A DNA stretch of 64,000 bases, from assembly GCF_020181615.1 (NCBI RefSeq), contig NZ_CP084029.1, forward strand, positions 1,779,875-1,843,874, read 5' to 3'. Below the pieces are notes generated by a model. That model was not told where the DNA came from and did no database searches. It saw nothing but the letters and a program-made list of their open reading frames with translations. How positions within the stretch are numbered: position 1 is the first letter of the stretch; each line of letters starts with the position of its first letter. Source of the DNA: [Mycobacterium] crassicus (GTDB lineage Bacteria > Actinomycetota > Actinomycetes > Mycobacteriales > Mycobacteriaceae). The translations under genes were made by a program, and so were the position numbers. Of this stretch, positions 30,355 to 39,674 are shown one piece after another.

Positions 30355-31767
30355 ATGACCACGTACACGCAGACTCTGGCCGGTACCGCCTACCACTTCG
30401 ACGGGCTGATCGACCTACTGGCCAAGGCCACCCCTCAGCGGTCCGGAGATGAGTTGGCCGGTTGCGCGGCCGCCAGCGACGCGGAGCGCGCCGCGGCGCA
30501 GTGGACCCTGGCCGACGTGCCGCTGGACACCTTCCTGCGTGACCTGGTCGTGCCGTACGAAACCGACGAGGTGACCCGGCTGATCATCGACCGCCACGAT
30601 CGCGAAAGCTACCGGGCGATTTCGCATCTGACCGTCGGCGGGCTGCGGGACTGGCTGCTCGAGGTGGCGGCTTCGCCGGCCGCGGCCGACACGCTGCGCC
30701 GGCTCGCACCCGGACTGACCCCGGAGATGGTGGCCGCGGTCAGCAAACTCATGCGCAACCAGGATCTGATCACGGTGGCCCGCGCCGTGCCGGTGTCCAG
30801 TGCGTTCCGCACCACCCTGGGCCTGCCCGGGCGACTGGCCACCCGACTGCAGCCCAACCACCCCACCGACGATCCCCGTGGGGTGGCCGCGGCAACCCTC
30901 GACGGGCTGTTGCACGGTTGCGGCGATGCGGTGATCGGCATCAACCCCGCCACCGACTCTCCGCGTGCGACAGCCGATCTGCTGCGCCTGCTCGACGACA
31001 TCCGGTTGCGTTACCAGATCCCGACGCAGTCCTGCGTGCTGGCGCATGTGACCACGACCATCGCGCTGATCGAGCAGGGCGCCCCGGTCGATCTGGTGTT
31101 CCAGTCGATCGCCGGCACCGAGGGCGCCAACGCCGGCTTCGGGGTGAACCTGGAGCTGCTGCGCACCGCACATGAGGCCGGGCGCTCGCTGCGGCGCGGC
31201 ACGGTCGGGGACAACCTGATGTATTTCGAGACCGGTCAGGGGTCAGCGCTGAGCGCTCACGCACACCTGGGCACCGGCGGCCGGCCGGTGGATCAGCAGA
31301 CCCTGGAGACCCGGGCCTACGCGGTGGCAAGGGAATTCGCGCCGTTGCTGGTCAACAGCGTCGTCGGTTTCATCGGGCCGGAATATCTCTACGACGGCAA
31401 GCAGATCGCCCGGGCCGGGCTGGAAGACCACTTCTGCGGCAAGCTGCTCGGTCTGCCGATGGGCGTCGACGTGTGCTACACCAATCACGCCCAGGCCGAC
31501 CAGGACGACGTGGACAACCTGCTCACGCTGCTCGGGGTCGCCGGCTGCAACTTCGTCATCACCGTCCCGGGCGCCGACGACGTGATGCTGGGATACCAGA
31601 GCGTGTCTTTCCACGATGCGCTCTACGCGCGGCGGGTGCTGGGGATGCGCCCGGCACCCGAATTCGAGTCGTGGCTGCAGCATCTGGGTATCGCCGACGA
31701 GTCCGGCCGGGTGCTGCCGCATGCGCTGGACAGCTCGCCGCTGCGATCCCTGGTGGCCCCGCAATGA
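30355..31767 (+). CDS. eutB: EutB, ethanolamine ammonia-lyase large subunit
   Basis: A 470-residue protein matching EutB throughout, including VSKLMRNQDLI, IGINPATDSP, PTQSCVLAHVTT, FQSIAGTEGAN and the C-terminal FVITVPGADDVMLGYQS. With EutC and adenosylcobalamin it converts ethanolamine to acetaldehyde and ammonia. ATG 30355 is chosen for its strong ribosome-binding site (GAGGAGGT). The stop overlaps the eutC start at ATGA. I see no microcompartment shell genes, no EutA and no ethanolamine permease nearby, so this is a minimal, probably cytosolic version. Confidence 0.93.
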   Translation: MTTYTQTLAGTAYHFDGLIDLLAKATPQRSGDELAGCAAASDAERAAAQWTLADVPLDTFLRDLVVPYETDEVTRLIIDRHDRESYRAISHLTVGGLRDWLLEVAASPAAADTLRRLAPGLTPEMVAAVSKLMRNQDLITVARAVPVSSAFRTTLGLPGRLATRLQPNHPTDDPRGVAAATLDGLLHGCGDAVIGINPATDSPRATADLLRLLDDIRLRYQIPTQSCVLAHVTTTIALIEQGAPVDLVFQSIAGTEGANAGFGVNLELLRTAHEAGRSLRRGTVGDNLMYFETGQGSALSAHAHLGTGGRPVDQQTLETRAYAVAREFAPLLVNSVVGFIGPEYLYDGKQIARAGLEDHFCGKLLGLPMGVDVCYTNHAQADQDDVDNLLTLLGVAGCNFVITVPGADDVMLGYQSVSFHDALYARRVLGMRPAPEFESWLQHLGIADESGRVLPHALDSSPLRSLVAPQ

Positions 31768-32573
31768 GCACCGTGCGTCCGGAACCCACCGAACCGCCGG
31801 AACCAGTGGACATTTGGGAAGGGCTGCGCCGCCACACCCAGGCGCGGATCGGGCTCGGAAGATCCGGTGATGCGCAGCCGACCCGCAACGTGTTGGAGTT
31901 CAGAGCGGCACACGCCCTGGCCCGTGACGCCGTGCACCAGCCGTTGGACGTCCAGCACTTCGCCCGCGATGTCGCCGGACTCGGACTCGGTGATCCCGTC
32001 GTGGTGACCAGCCGGGCCGTTGGCCAGGATGAGTACCTGCGTCGGCCGGACCTGGGACGCCTGCCCGCCGACCTCGGCGAGATCCCTTGCGGCGAAGCCG
32101 AAGTGGGCTTTGTGATGTGCGACGGGCTGTCATCGGCGGCGCTGACCCAGCACGGGATCCCGCTGCTGCGGGCACTGGCCGCGGTCGTCGGCGCACACCG
32201 CTCGATCGCCGCGCCGGTGATCGCCACCCGGGCCCGGGTGGCTCTCGGCGACCACATCGGTCAGGCGATGGGGGTGCAGACGGTGATCGTGGTGATCGGT
32301 GAGCGGCCGGGACTGTCGGTCGCGGCCAGCCTCGGCCTGTACCTGACGCACCTGCCGCGACCGGGCCGCACCGACGCCGAACGCAACTGCGTGTCGAATG
32401 TGCATCCCCCGGAGGGGCTCGGCTACACCGAGGCGGCCCGGGTCATCGACGCACTGATCGACGGCGCCCGCAGACTGGGTCGATCCGGTGTCGATCTCAA
32501 GGCGCCCTCGACCGGTGCGCTCGACTCGGCGGGGCCCGACCGGCCTGCCATCGAAGGATCCGTCCGGCCCTGA
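31764..32573 (+). CDS. eutC: EutC, ethanolamine ammonia-lyase small subunit
   Basis: A 269-residue small subunit that completes the B12-binding active site with EutB. Visible family features are the N-terminal TQARIGLGRSGDAQPTRNVLEF, the MCDGLSSAAL segment, an ALGDHIGQAMG motif, VVVIGERPGLS and the late RNCVSNVHPPEGLGY. It is translationally coupled to eutB (ATGA). It is followed after 96 bp by a LysR regulator in the same direction that may control this unit. Confidence 0.92.
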   Translation: MSTVRPEPTEPPEPVDIWEGLRRHTQARIGLGRSGDAQPTRNVLEFRAAHALARDAVHQPLDVQHFARDVAGLGLGDPVVVTSRAVGQDEYLRRPDLGRLPADLGEIPCGEAEVGFVMCDGLSSAALTQHGIPLLRALAAVVGAHRSIAAPVIATRARVALGDHIGQAMGVQTVIVVIGERPGLSVAASLGLYLTHLPRPGRTDAERNCVSNVHPPEGLGYTEAARVIDALIDGARRLGRSGVDLKAPSTGALDSAGPDRPAIEGSVRP

Positions 32574-32669
32574 CGTGCGCCGCTGAGAGTCTCACCGGCG
32601 ACCCTCCCGCGCAAGTGGGAGGTGCCCCCATTCGCCCGGCTCCGCCGCGCTCGCGATCGCCTAAGATGC

Positions 32670-33608
32670 GTGGTCATCGACATCAACACGCGAAAGCTGC
32701 GCCACTTCGTGGTGGTCGCCGAAGAGCTGCACTTCAGTAGGGCAGCGGCACGGGTCTACCTGGCTCAGCAGGCCCTGAGCCGCCAGATCAAGGACCTCGA
32801 GGACGAAGTCGGCGCCAAGCTGCTCGAGCGCAACACCCGCAACGTGGCACTGACACCCGCCGGTGAGGTCTTTCTGGAGGGAGCGCGGGCGGTGCTGGCC
32901 GCCCTCGACGGCGCCGCTGTCGCCGCCCAGCAGGCGGCCCGCGGACTGGCCGGCACACTGCGGCTGGGATATCTACCGGGCGCCGCCCTCGAACTGACGC
33001 CGTTGATCATGGACGAATTCGCCGAACGCCACCCCGACGTCGTCGTCGAGATGAAGGAATTCCAGGTCAGTGACCCGTCGGCCGGGCTGGCGTCGCGGGC
33101 TTCGGATGTGGCGTTCCTGCGGCTGCCGCAGAACACCGCCAGCATCGCGACCGAGATCCTGGCGGTCGATCCGGTCGTCGCGATGGTGGCGGCCTCCCAC
33201 CGCCACGCCGGTCGGGAATCGGTGTCGGCGCGCGAGCTGATCGATGACCCGATCACCCAGTCGGGCAGCATCGACGCAGCCCACCACGCCTTCTGGGGCC
33301 TGCAGGCGGCGCGCTCCGACGCGAACCCGGCCGAGGTGGTCTACGTCAACTCGATCACCGAGGAGGCCCAGGTGGTGGCGGCCGGGGCGGCCGTGGCGGT
33401 CACCAGCGCCGCGGCCGCGCACTACATGCCGGCGATCGGCATCCGCTTCGTTCCGATCGACGACTGGCCCGGCTCGGCGATCGCGGTCGGCTGGAACGAC
33501 GACGATGCCTCACCGCTGGTCGGCCTCTTCGTCGACGCCGCCCGGGCGGTGCGGGACCGTGAACTGGAGATCGTGCACAGTATCGAGAACCGGCGAATCG
33601 GTGGCTGA
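32670..33608 (+). CDS. LysR-family transcriptional regulator
   Basis: A 312-residue LysR-type protein from GTG 32670. The N-terminal helix-turn-helix is typical: LRHFVVVAEELHFSRAAARV, then AQQALSRQIKDLEDEVGAKL, then LLERNTRNVALTPAG. The C-terminal two-lobed effector domain starts near GTLRLGYLPGAALEL. It sits directly after eutC and before hrcA, so it probably regulates the eut/lyase unit; the inverted repeats upstream of eutB are candidate sites. The inducer is unknown. Confidence 0.85.
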   Translation: MVIDINTRKLRHFVVVAEELHFSRAAARVYLAQQALSRQIKDLEDEVGAKLLERNTRNVALTPAGEVFLEGARAVLAALDGAAVAAQQAARGLAGTLRLGYLPGAALELTPLIMDEFAERHPDVVVEMKEFQVSDPSAGLASRASDVAFLRLPQNTASIATEILAVDPVVAMVAASHRHAGRESVSARELIDDPITQSGSIDAAHHAFWGLQAARSDANPAEVVYVNSITEEAQVVAAGAAVAVTSAAAAHYMPAIGIRFVPIDDWPGSAIAVGWNDDDASPLVGLFVDAARAVRDRELEIVHSIENRRIGG

Positions 33609-33650
33609 CGGCGACACCACGCTTTTCGGCAGTCCCGGCATGCCTTTGGC

Positions 33651-33673
33651 CGATCCCCGTAAAATCGGGGTCG
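33651..33673. promoter_or_regulatory. Hairpin over putative -10 of the hrcA promoter
   Basis: CGATCCCCG-TAAAAT-CGGGGTCG forms an 8-bp stem with one bulged T and a 6-nt loop. The loop TAAAAT (33660-33665) itself fits a mycobacterial -10 (TANNNT), giving a ~30-nt leader to hrcA. It may be the hrcA-dnaJ2 promoter, possibly with an overlapping operator. There is no T-run, so a classical terminator for the LysR gene is less likely. No canonical CIRCE element is present. Confidence 0.35.
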
Positions 33674-33701
33674 ACCAGTCGAACGAGGAGGCGGTTAGGC
33701 G

Positions 33702-34745
33702 ATGAGCGTGGCCGATGAGCGCCGCTTCGAGGTATTGCGAGCCATAGTCGCCGACTTCGTCGCCACCAAGGAGCCGATCGGGTCCAAAGCCCTGGTCGAG
33801 CGGCACAACCTCGGGGTTTCCCCGGCCACGGTCCGCAACGACATGGCGGTGCTGGAGGCCGAGGGTTACATCGCGCAACCGCACACCAGTTCCGGGCGGG
33901 TGCCCACCGAGAAGGGCTACCGGGAGTTCGTTGACCGCATCGACGACGTCAAACCGCTGTCGAGCGCGGAACGGCGGGCGATCCTGTCGTTCCTGGATTC
34001 CGGTGTCGACCTCGACGACGTGCTGCGCCGCGCGGTGCGCACCCTGGCCCAGCTGACCCGCCAAGTGGCGGTCGTGCAATATCCGACCCTGTCGGTGTCG
34101 ACGGTGCGCCACCTCGAGGTGATCGCGCTGACCCCGGCACGGTTGCTGCTGGTCGTCATCACCGACTCCGGCCGGGTCGACCAGCGCATCGTCGAACTCG
34201 GGGAACCCATCGACGACCTGCAGCTCAGTCAGCTGCGGGAACTGCTCGGCGCCGCGCTGGAGGGCAAGCGGATCTCGGCGGCCTCCACCGCCGTCGCCGA
34301 GCTCGCCGGGCACCTGGACGGGCGCAGCGGGTTTTCCCCCGGCCTGGCCAATGCGGTCGGGCGTTCGGCGACGGTACTGCTGGAATCGCTGGTAGAGCAC
34401 CGCGAGGAGCGCCTGCTGCTGGGTGGCACCGCCAACCTGACCCGCAACGCCGCCGACTTCGGCAGTTCGCTGCGTTCGGTGTTGGAAGTGCTCGAAGAGC
34501 AGGTCGTGGTGCTGCGGCTGCTCGCCGTGCAGCAGGAAGCCGGTAAAGTCACGGTTCGTATCGGTCATGAGACCGAGGCTGAAGAGATGGCCGGCGCCTC
34601 GATGGTGTCCACCGCTTACGGTTCTCAGGGCACCGTGTACGGGGGCATGGGGGTGCTGGGTCCCACCCGGATGGACTATCCGGGAACTATCGCCAGTGTC
34701 GCTGCGGTTGCAATGTACATCGGTGAGGTGCTCGGGGCCCGCTGA
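33702..34745 (+). CDS. hrcA: HrcA, heat-inducible transcription repressor
   Basis: A 347-residue HrcA. The N-terminal winged helix reads [20 protein letters not shown] then [20 protein letters not shown] and [18 protein letters not shown], all diagnostic. The C-terminal half has [19 protein letters not shown] and the late [18 protein letters not shown]. In actinobacteria it represses groE-type chaperone genes through CIRCE elements, helped by GroEL. It leads an hrcA-dnaJ2-rsmE run; start ATG follows GAGGAGGCGG. Confidence 0.96.
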   Translation: MSVADERRFEVLRAIVADFVATKEPIGSKALVERHNLGVSPATVRNDMAVLEAEGYIAQPHTSSGRVPTEKGYREFVDRIDDVKPLSSAERRAILSFLDSGVDLDDVLRRAVRTLAQLTRQVAVVQYPTLSVSTVRHLEVIALTPARLLLVVITDSGRVDQRIVELGEPIDDLQLSQLRELLGAALEGKRISAASTAVAELAGHLDGRSGFSPGLANAVGRSATVLLESLVEHREERLLLGGTANLTRNAADFGSSLRSVLEVLEEQVVVLRLLAVQQEAGKVTVRIGHETEAEEMAGASMVSTAYGSQGTVYGGMGVLGPTRMDYPGTIASVAAVAMYIGEVLGAR

Positions 34746-34778
34746 TCTCCGGACGGCAGAAGTTGGGAAAGGTCAGGC

Positions 34779-35927
34779 GTGGCACGCGACTATTACGGCC
34801 TGCTGGGCGTCGACAAGGGCGCCAGCGACACCGAGCTCAAGCGCGCATACCGCAAGATGGCGCGCAAATACCACCCCGACGTCAACCCCGACGAGGCGGA
34901 GCAGGCCAAGTTCAAGGAGATCAGCGCCGCCTACGAGGTGCTGTCCGACCCGGAAAAGCGCCGCATCGTCGACCTCGGCGGTGACCCGCTGGAGAACGGC
35001 GGCGGGGGCGGTAACGGCTTCGGCGGCTACTCCGGTTTCGGGGGCCTCGGGGACGTGTTCGAAGCGTTCTTCGGCGGCGGCGCGACGTCCCGCGGCCCGG
35101 TCGGGCGGGTCCGGCCGGGATCGGATTCGCTGCTGCGGATGCGGCTGGACCTGACCGAGTGCGCGACGGGCGTCACCAAGCACGTCGCCGTGGACACCGC
35201 GGTGCTGTGCGACCGCTGCCAGGGGCGCGGCACCAACGGGGACTCCCGGCCGACTGCCTGTGACACCTGCCACGGCCGCGGTGAGGTGCAGACCGTGCAG
35301 CGATCCCTGCTCGGCCAAGTCATGACATCACGGCCGTGCCCGACCTGCCGCGGCGTCGGCGAGGTGATCCCGGATCCGTGCCACCAGTGCGCCGGCGACG
35401 GCCGGGTGCGGGCGCGCCGCGATATCGCCGTGAAGATCCCCGCCGGAGTCGGCGACGGGATGCGGGTCCGGCTGGCCGCCCAGGGTGAGGTCGGCCCGGG
35501 TGGGGGACCGGCCGGTGACCTCTACGTCGAGGTACACGAACAGCCCCACGAAATCTTCGCCCGCGACGGTGATGACCTGCACTGCCACATTTCGGTGCCG
35601 ATGGTCGACGCGGCCCTGGGCACCACGGTGGCTGTCGACGCGATCCTGGACGGCACCACCGACATCACCATCCCGGCGGGCACTCAGCCGGGGGCGATCA
35701 TCGTGTTGCGCGGCCACGGCATGCCGCAGCTGCGCTCGGGAGCGCGCGGCGACCTGCACGCGCACATCGAGGTGGTCGTTCCCGAGCGTCTCGACCAGCA
35801 CGACGCCGACCTGCTGCGCAAGTTCAAGCAACACCGTGATCGCGAGTCCGCGCAGGTCCGTTCGGCCCACGCGCCACACGGCGGCGGGTTGTTCAGCCGG
35901 TTGCGCGAGACCTTCACCGGCCGCTGA
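34779..35927 (+). CDS. dnaJ2: DnaJ2, Hsp40 co-chaperone
   Basis: A 382-residue type I DnaJ. The J domain has the HPD motif (32-34) in [11 protein letters not shown] Gly/Phe-rich linker follows ([16 protein letters not shown]). The zinc-finger region has four CxxCxGxG repeats ([32 protein letters not shown]). The two C-terminal beta domains bind client protein. It stimulates DnaK ATPase and delivers unfolded clients. It starts with GTG, 33 bp after hrcA. The adjacent hrcA gene suggests joint heat control. Confidence 0.95.
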   Translation: MARDYYGLLGVDKGASDTELKRAYRKMARKYHPDVNPDEAEQAKFKEISAAYEVLSDPEKRRIVDLGGDPLENGGGGGNGFGGYSGFGGLGDVFEAFFGGGATSRGPVGRVRPGSDSLLRMRLDLTECATGVTKHVAVDTAVLCDRCQGRGTNGDSRPTACDTCHGRGEVQTVQRSLLGQVMTSRPCPTCRGVGEVIPDPCHQCAGDGRVRARRDIAVKIPAGVGDGMRVRLAAQGEVGPGGGPAGDLYVEVHEQPHEIFARDGDDLHCHISVPMVDAALGTTVAVDAILDGTTDITIPAGTQPGAIIVLRGHGMPQLRSGARGDLHAHIEVVVPERLDQHDADLLRKFKQHRDRESAQVRSAHAPHGGGLFSRLRETFTGR

Positions 35928-35934
35928 GCCCGCG

Positions 35935-36672
35935 GTGGCCGGCCTTTTCTACGTCGAGTCGCTGCCCGAAGTCGGTGGACTGGCGATCGTCGACGGCGAC
36001 GCCGGCTTCCACGCCGCCACCGTGCGGCGCATCCGGATCGGTGAGCTGCTGACGCTGGGTGACGGCGCGGGTGTCCTCGCCGAATGCCGGGTCGAGGACG
36101 TCGATCGCGGAGGGGTGCGCGCCCGTGTGCTGGAGCGCCGGCAGATCCCGTGCCCCGTCCCGCCGGTCACGGTGGTGCAGGCGCTGCCCAAATCCGAACG
36201 GTCCGAGTTGGCGGTCGAGCTGGCCACCGAGGCCGGCGCCGACGCCTTCCTGGCCTGGCAGGCCGACCGGTGTGTGGCCCGCTGGGACGGCCCGCGCGCC
36301 GACAAGGGACTGCGGCGGTGGCAGGCGACCGCCCGGGCGGCCGCCGGCCAATCCCGCCGGGCTCACATTCCGCCGGTGAACGGGGTGCTGGCGACCGCCG
36401 AACTGGTGGCGTGGGTCGCCGAGCAGGTGGCCGGCGGCACCACGGTGCTGGTGCTGCACGATGCGGCTACCGCGGGGCTGCCCGCAGTGTCGGCCGCGAC
36501 GGCATTGGTCCTGGTGGTCGGTCCGGAGGGCGGCATCACCGACGCGGAGCGGGCGGCGCTGACCGCCGCCGGCGCGGAGGTCGTCCGGTTGGGGCCGACC
36601 GTGCTGCGGACGTCGACGGCGGCCACGGTCGCGCTGGGGGCCTTGGGAGCGCTGACCGGACGCTGGGGGTGA
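35935..36672 (+). CDS. rsmE: RsmE-type 16S rRNA m3U1498 methyltransferase
   Basis: A 245-residue SPOUT-class methyltransferase. RsmE methylates U1498 of 16S rRNA (E. coli numbering). Visible are the N-terminal PUA-like part ([28 protein letters not shown]), the [24 protein letters not shown] segment and the C-terminal knot motifs VVGPEGGIT and [17 protein letters not shown], which form the SAM pocket. GTG start lies 7 bp after dnaJ2; dnaJ-rsmE adjacency is common in many bacteria. Confidence 0.93.
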   Translation: MAGLFYVESLPEVGGLAIVDGDAGFHAATVRRIRIGELLTLGDGAGVLAECRVEDVDRGGVRARVLERRQIPCPVPPVTVVQALPKSERSELAVELATEAGADAFLAWQADRCVARWDGPRADKGLRRWQATARAAAGQSRRAHIPPVNGVLATAELVAWVAEQVAGGTTVLVLHDAATAGLPAVSAATALVLVVGPEGGITDAERAALTAAGAEVVRLGPTVLRTSTAATVALGALGALTGRWG

Positions 36673-36694
36673 GGCGGGCCGGTGGGGGACAGGC

Positions 36695-37315
36695 GTGCGG
36701 CTTCACTGCCACGGCGCATTCCAGATCGTGGTGGCGGTGCGCGGTGACCTCGCGATGGTCGACGGGGCCGGGACCGACCATCGCGGTGCCGCACTGGTGG
36801 TTTCGCCGATGGCCCCGCACCGCATCCTGGCCGCGCCGAATCTGATCACCTACTTCATCGAGCCGCACTGCCTGTTCGCCGACCGACTGCGGCAGCGCTA
36901 TCCGGTGGGTATTGCCACCGCCCCCGACCTGGCCCAACTGGGCGAACAAGACGTCGCCGACGCCTGCCGGGGGCCATCGCGTGAGCTCGATCCGCGCCTG
37001 GTCACGGCGCTGGCCATGTTGACCGACGGGAACATCTCGATGTCGGATCTGGCTGCTGCGCTGGCTGTTTCGCCGCAGCGGCTACGTGCCTTGGCGCGGC
37101 GGGAATTGGGCATGCCGCTGACCCGATGGCGAATATGGGCGCGGTTGCGCCGAGCCGTCGAGGCGCTGCAGGCAGGTGCGCCGATGGCGGAGGCCGCCGT
37201 CGGCGCGGGATTCTCCGATCAGGCTCACTTCACCCGACAGATGCGGGAGATGCTGGGCCTCACGCCCACGGTCGTATTGCAGGCGATGGGCGATCACCGC
37301 TTGCGGGCAACATAG
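36695..37315 (+). CDS. AraC-family transcriptional regulator
   Basis: A 206-residue protein with a short N-terminal sensor half (HCHGAFQIVVAVRGDL, a cupin-like strand pair, then VVSPMAPHRILAA) and a C-terminal AraC-type double helix-turn-helix (ISMSDLAAALAVSPQRLRALARRELG; then MAEAAVGAGFSDQAHFTRQM). The sensor half is shorter than usual. Its target may be the convergent methyltransferase gene, which its 3' end overlaps by 22 bp. GTG start, 22 bp after rsmE. Confidence 0.85.
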   Translation: MRLHCHGAFQIVVAVRGDLAMVDGAGTDHRGAALVVSPMAPHRILAAPNLITYFIEPHCLFADRLRQRYPVGIATAPDLAQLGEQDVADACRGPSRELDPRLVTALAMLTDGNISMSDLAAALAVSPQRLRALARRELGMPLTRWRIWARLRRAVEALQAGAPMAEAAVGAGFSDQAHFTRQMREMLGLTPTVVLQAMGDHRLRAT

Positions 37316-37941
37316 ATCGAGAGCGACCCGGTAATGGTGGGCACCACTTCGGCCTCGCGGACGTCGGTGAAGCCGGCCGCCGAAATCAGTTCTGGAAGCA
37401 CACCATCGGCGTTGGGTTGGGTGTCGGTCTTGCCGTCGGCGAACTGAACGAACCGAAACGTCAGGCGCATCAGTGCCGTGCGCTGCAACCCGTAGTCGGT
37501 GATCACCAGCCGGCCGCCCGGCCGCAGCACCGCGAACATCGAGTCCAGGATGGCGCTTTTGACGGCAAGCGGGCACTGATGCAGCACCAGGCTGGACATC
37601 ACGGCGTCCATCGACGCCGCCCCCACCGAATCCACCAGGGCATCGCCCATCCCGGTCAGCCAACGGACCCGGGTCTGCGCATCCTTGCTTCGCGCCACCG
37701 CCAGGATCTCCGGATCCGGGTCCAGACCCGTGATCTTCGCGTGCGGCTCCACCCGAGCGGCGAGCAGCGCCAACGATCCGGTTCCACAACCCACGTCCAG
37801 GATCGCATCATCGGGCCTTGGTGCCAGGTGCATGACGGTCAGCCCCCGCCACAGCCGCTCGCGGGTCAGCGCCACCACGTAGTCGAAGAAACGGGCCGGC
37901 GCCAGGCGCCCCAGGGCAGGGGTGAAGGTTTCGTCGCTCAT
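37294..37941 (-). CDS. Class I SAM-dependent methyltransferase
   Basis: A 215-residue methyltransferase. Motif I is ILDVGCGTGSLALLAA, motif II acid is in GLDPDPEIL, and a later MSSLVLHQCP and LRPGGRLVITDYG complete the Rossmann fold of the UbiE/Methyltransf_11 type. The substrate is unknown. Start ATG 37941 is preferred; the longer reading would cross into the phoH leader. It is convergent with and overlaps the AraC regulator. Confidence 0.85.
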   Translation of the reverse strand: MSDETFTPALGRLAPARFFDYVVALTRERLWRGLTVMHLAPRPDDAILDVGCGTGSLALLAARVEPHAKITGLDPDPEILAVARSKDAQTRVRWLTGMGDALVDSVGAASMDAVMSSLVLHQCPLAVKSAILDSMFAVLRPGGRLVITDYGLQRTALMRLTFRFVQFADGKTDTQPNADGVLPELISAAGFTDVREAEVVPTITGSLSIYVARKR

Positions 37942-38007
37942 AGCGGTTAGTTTGCGGGCTGCGCCGAGGTCGCGTCTTGAACGAACCGCTCGCGGTTTCG
38001 GTGGCGC

Positions 38008-38013
38008 TAGACT
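38008..38013 (+). promoter_or_regulatory. Putative -10 element for phoH operon
   Basis: TAGACT in the context GGCGCTAGACTGGGG fits the mycobacterial SigA -10 consensus (TANNNT), 67 bp before the phoH GTG. I see no convincing -35 hexamer at 16-18 bp. The 138-bp gap contains nothing else I recognise. Confidence 0.35.
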
Positions 38014-38079
38014 GGGGCGTCCGAACTCATCGCAGTACCAGGCTCCACAGACCGCCAGAAAGCAGGCATCCGAATACCC

Positions 38080-39141
38080 GTGACGCCCCGCGATACCCCC
38101 GCTGCCGGGCCGGCCTCGCAAGTTCGCAGCAGCGTCGATATTCCACCTGACCTGGTCATGGGTCTGCTGGGTTCCGCCGATGAGAACCTCCGCGCACTCG
38201 AGCGGCTGCTGGCCGCGGATCTGCACGTTCGGGGCAACGCCGTCACCTTCGCGGGAGAACCGGCCGATGTCGCCCTGGCCGAGCGGGTGGTCTCCGAACT
38301 GGTGGCGATCGTGGCCGGCGGCCAGTCGCTGACGCCGGAGACTGTGCGGCACAGCGTCGGGATGCTGGTGGGCGTCGGCAACGAGTCACCGGCCGAGGTT
38401 CTGACCCTGGACATCCTGGCCCGGCGGGGCAAGACGATCCGGCCCAAGACCCTCAACCAGAAGCGCTACGTCGACGCGATCGACGCCAACACCATCGTGT
38501 TCGGCATCGGCCCGGCCGGCACCGGGAAGACCTACCTGGCGATGGCCAAGGCGGTCAGTGCGTTGCAGTCCAAGCAGGTGACGCGCATCATCTTGACCCG
38601 GCCTGCGGTGGAAGCCGGTGAGAGCCTTGGCTTTCTGCCCGGAACGTTGAGCGAGAAGATCGACCCGTATCTGCGCCCGCTCTACGACGCGCTCTACGAC
38701 ATGATGGACGCCGAGCTGATTCCCAAGCTGATGAGCTCCGGCGTGATCGAGGTGGCGCCGCTGGCGTACATGCGTGGTCGCTCGCTGAATTCGGCGTTCA
38801 TCATCCTCGACGAGGCGCAGAACACCACCGCCGAGCAGATGAAGATGTTCCTGACCCGGCTGGGGTTCGGCTCCAAGATGGTGGTCACCGGCGACGTGAC
38901 CCAGATCGACCTGCCCGGCGGCGCGAAGTCCGGTCTGCGGGCCGCCGTGGACATTCTCGACGACATCGACGACATCTGTGTCGCCGAGCTGACCAGCGTC
39001 GACGTGGTTCGCCACCGGCTGGTCTCCGACATCGTCGATGCCTACTCCCGCCACGAGGCCGAACGTTCCGGGCAGGAGCTGACCATGAACCGGGCGGCCC
39101 GGCGCGCGGCCAATTCGTCGGGGGGCCGGTCTCACCGATGA
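38080..39141 (+). CDS. phoH: PhoH-family ATPase
   Basis: A 353-residue PhoH-like protein. After a ~110-residue N-terminal domain comes a P-loop ATPase core: Walker A GPAGTGKT (144-151), [18 protein letters not shown], Walker [12 protein letters not shown] and a [12 protein letters not shown] motif like helicase motif III. It probably acts in RNA metabolism; in many bacteria it is linked to YbeY, Era and ribosome maturation, exactly the gene order seen here. GTG start; the stop overlaps ybeY at ATGA. Confidence 0.94.
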   Translation: MTPRDTPAAGPASQVRSSVDIPPDLVMGLLGSADENLRALERLLAADLHVRGNAVTFAGEPADVALAERVVSELVAIVAGGQSLTPETVRHSVGMLVGVGNESPAEVLTLDILARRGKTIRPKTLNQKRYVDAIDANTIVFGIGPAGTGKTYLAMAKAVSALQSKQVTRIILTRPAVEAGESLGFLPGTLSEKIDPYLRPLYDALYDMMDAELIPKLMSSGVIEVAPLAYMRGRSLNSAFIILDEAQNTTAEQMKMFLTRLGFGSKMVVTGDVTQIDLPGGAKSGLRAAVDILDDIDDICVAELTSVDVVRHRLVSDIVDAYSRHEAERSGQELTMNRAARRAANSSGGRSHR

Positions 39142-39674
39142 GTATCGAGGTCTCCAACGAATGCGGTCTCGACGTCTCCGAGGTCGAGTTGGTCAGTGTC
39201 GCCAAGTTCGTCCTGGCCAAAATGGACGTCAACCCCGGTGCGGAGCTGTCGATGGTGTTGCTCGACACCGCTGCGATGGCCGACCTGCACATGCGCTGGA
39301 TGGACCTGCCCGGTCCCACCGACGTGATGAGCTTCCCGATGGACGAGCTGGAGCCCGGCGGCCGGCCGGACGCCCCGGAACCCGGGCCGTCGATGCTCGG
39401 TGACATCGCGCTGTGCCCGGAATTCGCCGCTGAGCAGGCGGCCGCGGCCGGGCATTCGCTCGGCCAGGAACTGGCGCTGCTCACCGTCCACGGCGTGCTG
39501 CACCTGCTGGGCTACGACCACGCGGAGCCGGACGAGGAAAAAGAGATGTTCGCGCTGCAGCGCCAACTGCTGGAGGAGTGGGTCGCCGACCAGGTGGAGA
39601 CCTACCGGGCCGAGACCCAGAGCGAGAAGGACCGCCGGCTGCTGGACAAGTCCAGGTACTTCGACGAACCGTGA
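39138..39674 (+). CDS. ybeY: YbeY, 16S rRNA maturation endoribonuclease
   Basis: A 178-residue UPF0054 protein. The metal site is the family signature [11 protein letters not shown] (His118, His122, His128), binding zinc. [10 protein letters not shown] is the other conserved block. It acts in 3'-end maturation of 16S rRNA and ribosome quality control. It overlaps phoH (ATGA) and the next gene (GTGA), so expression is tightly coupled. Confidence 0.95.
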   Translation: MSIEVSNECGLDVSEVELVSVAKFVLAKMDVNPGAELSMVLLDTAAMADLHMRWMDLPGPTDVMSFPMDELEPGGRPDAPEPGPSMLGDIALCPEFAAEQAAAAGHSLGQELALLTVHGVLHLLGYDHAEPDEEKEMFALQRQLLEEWVADQVETYRAETQSEKDRRLLDKSRYFDEP

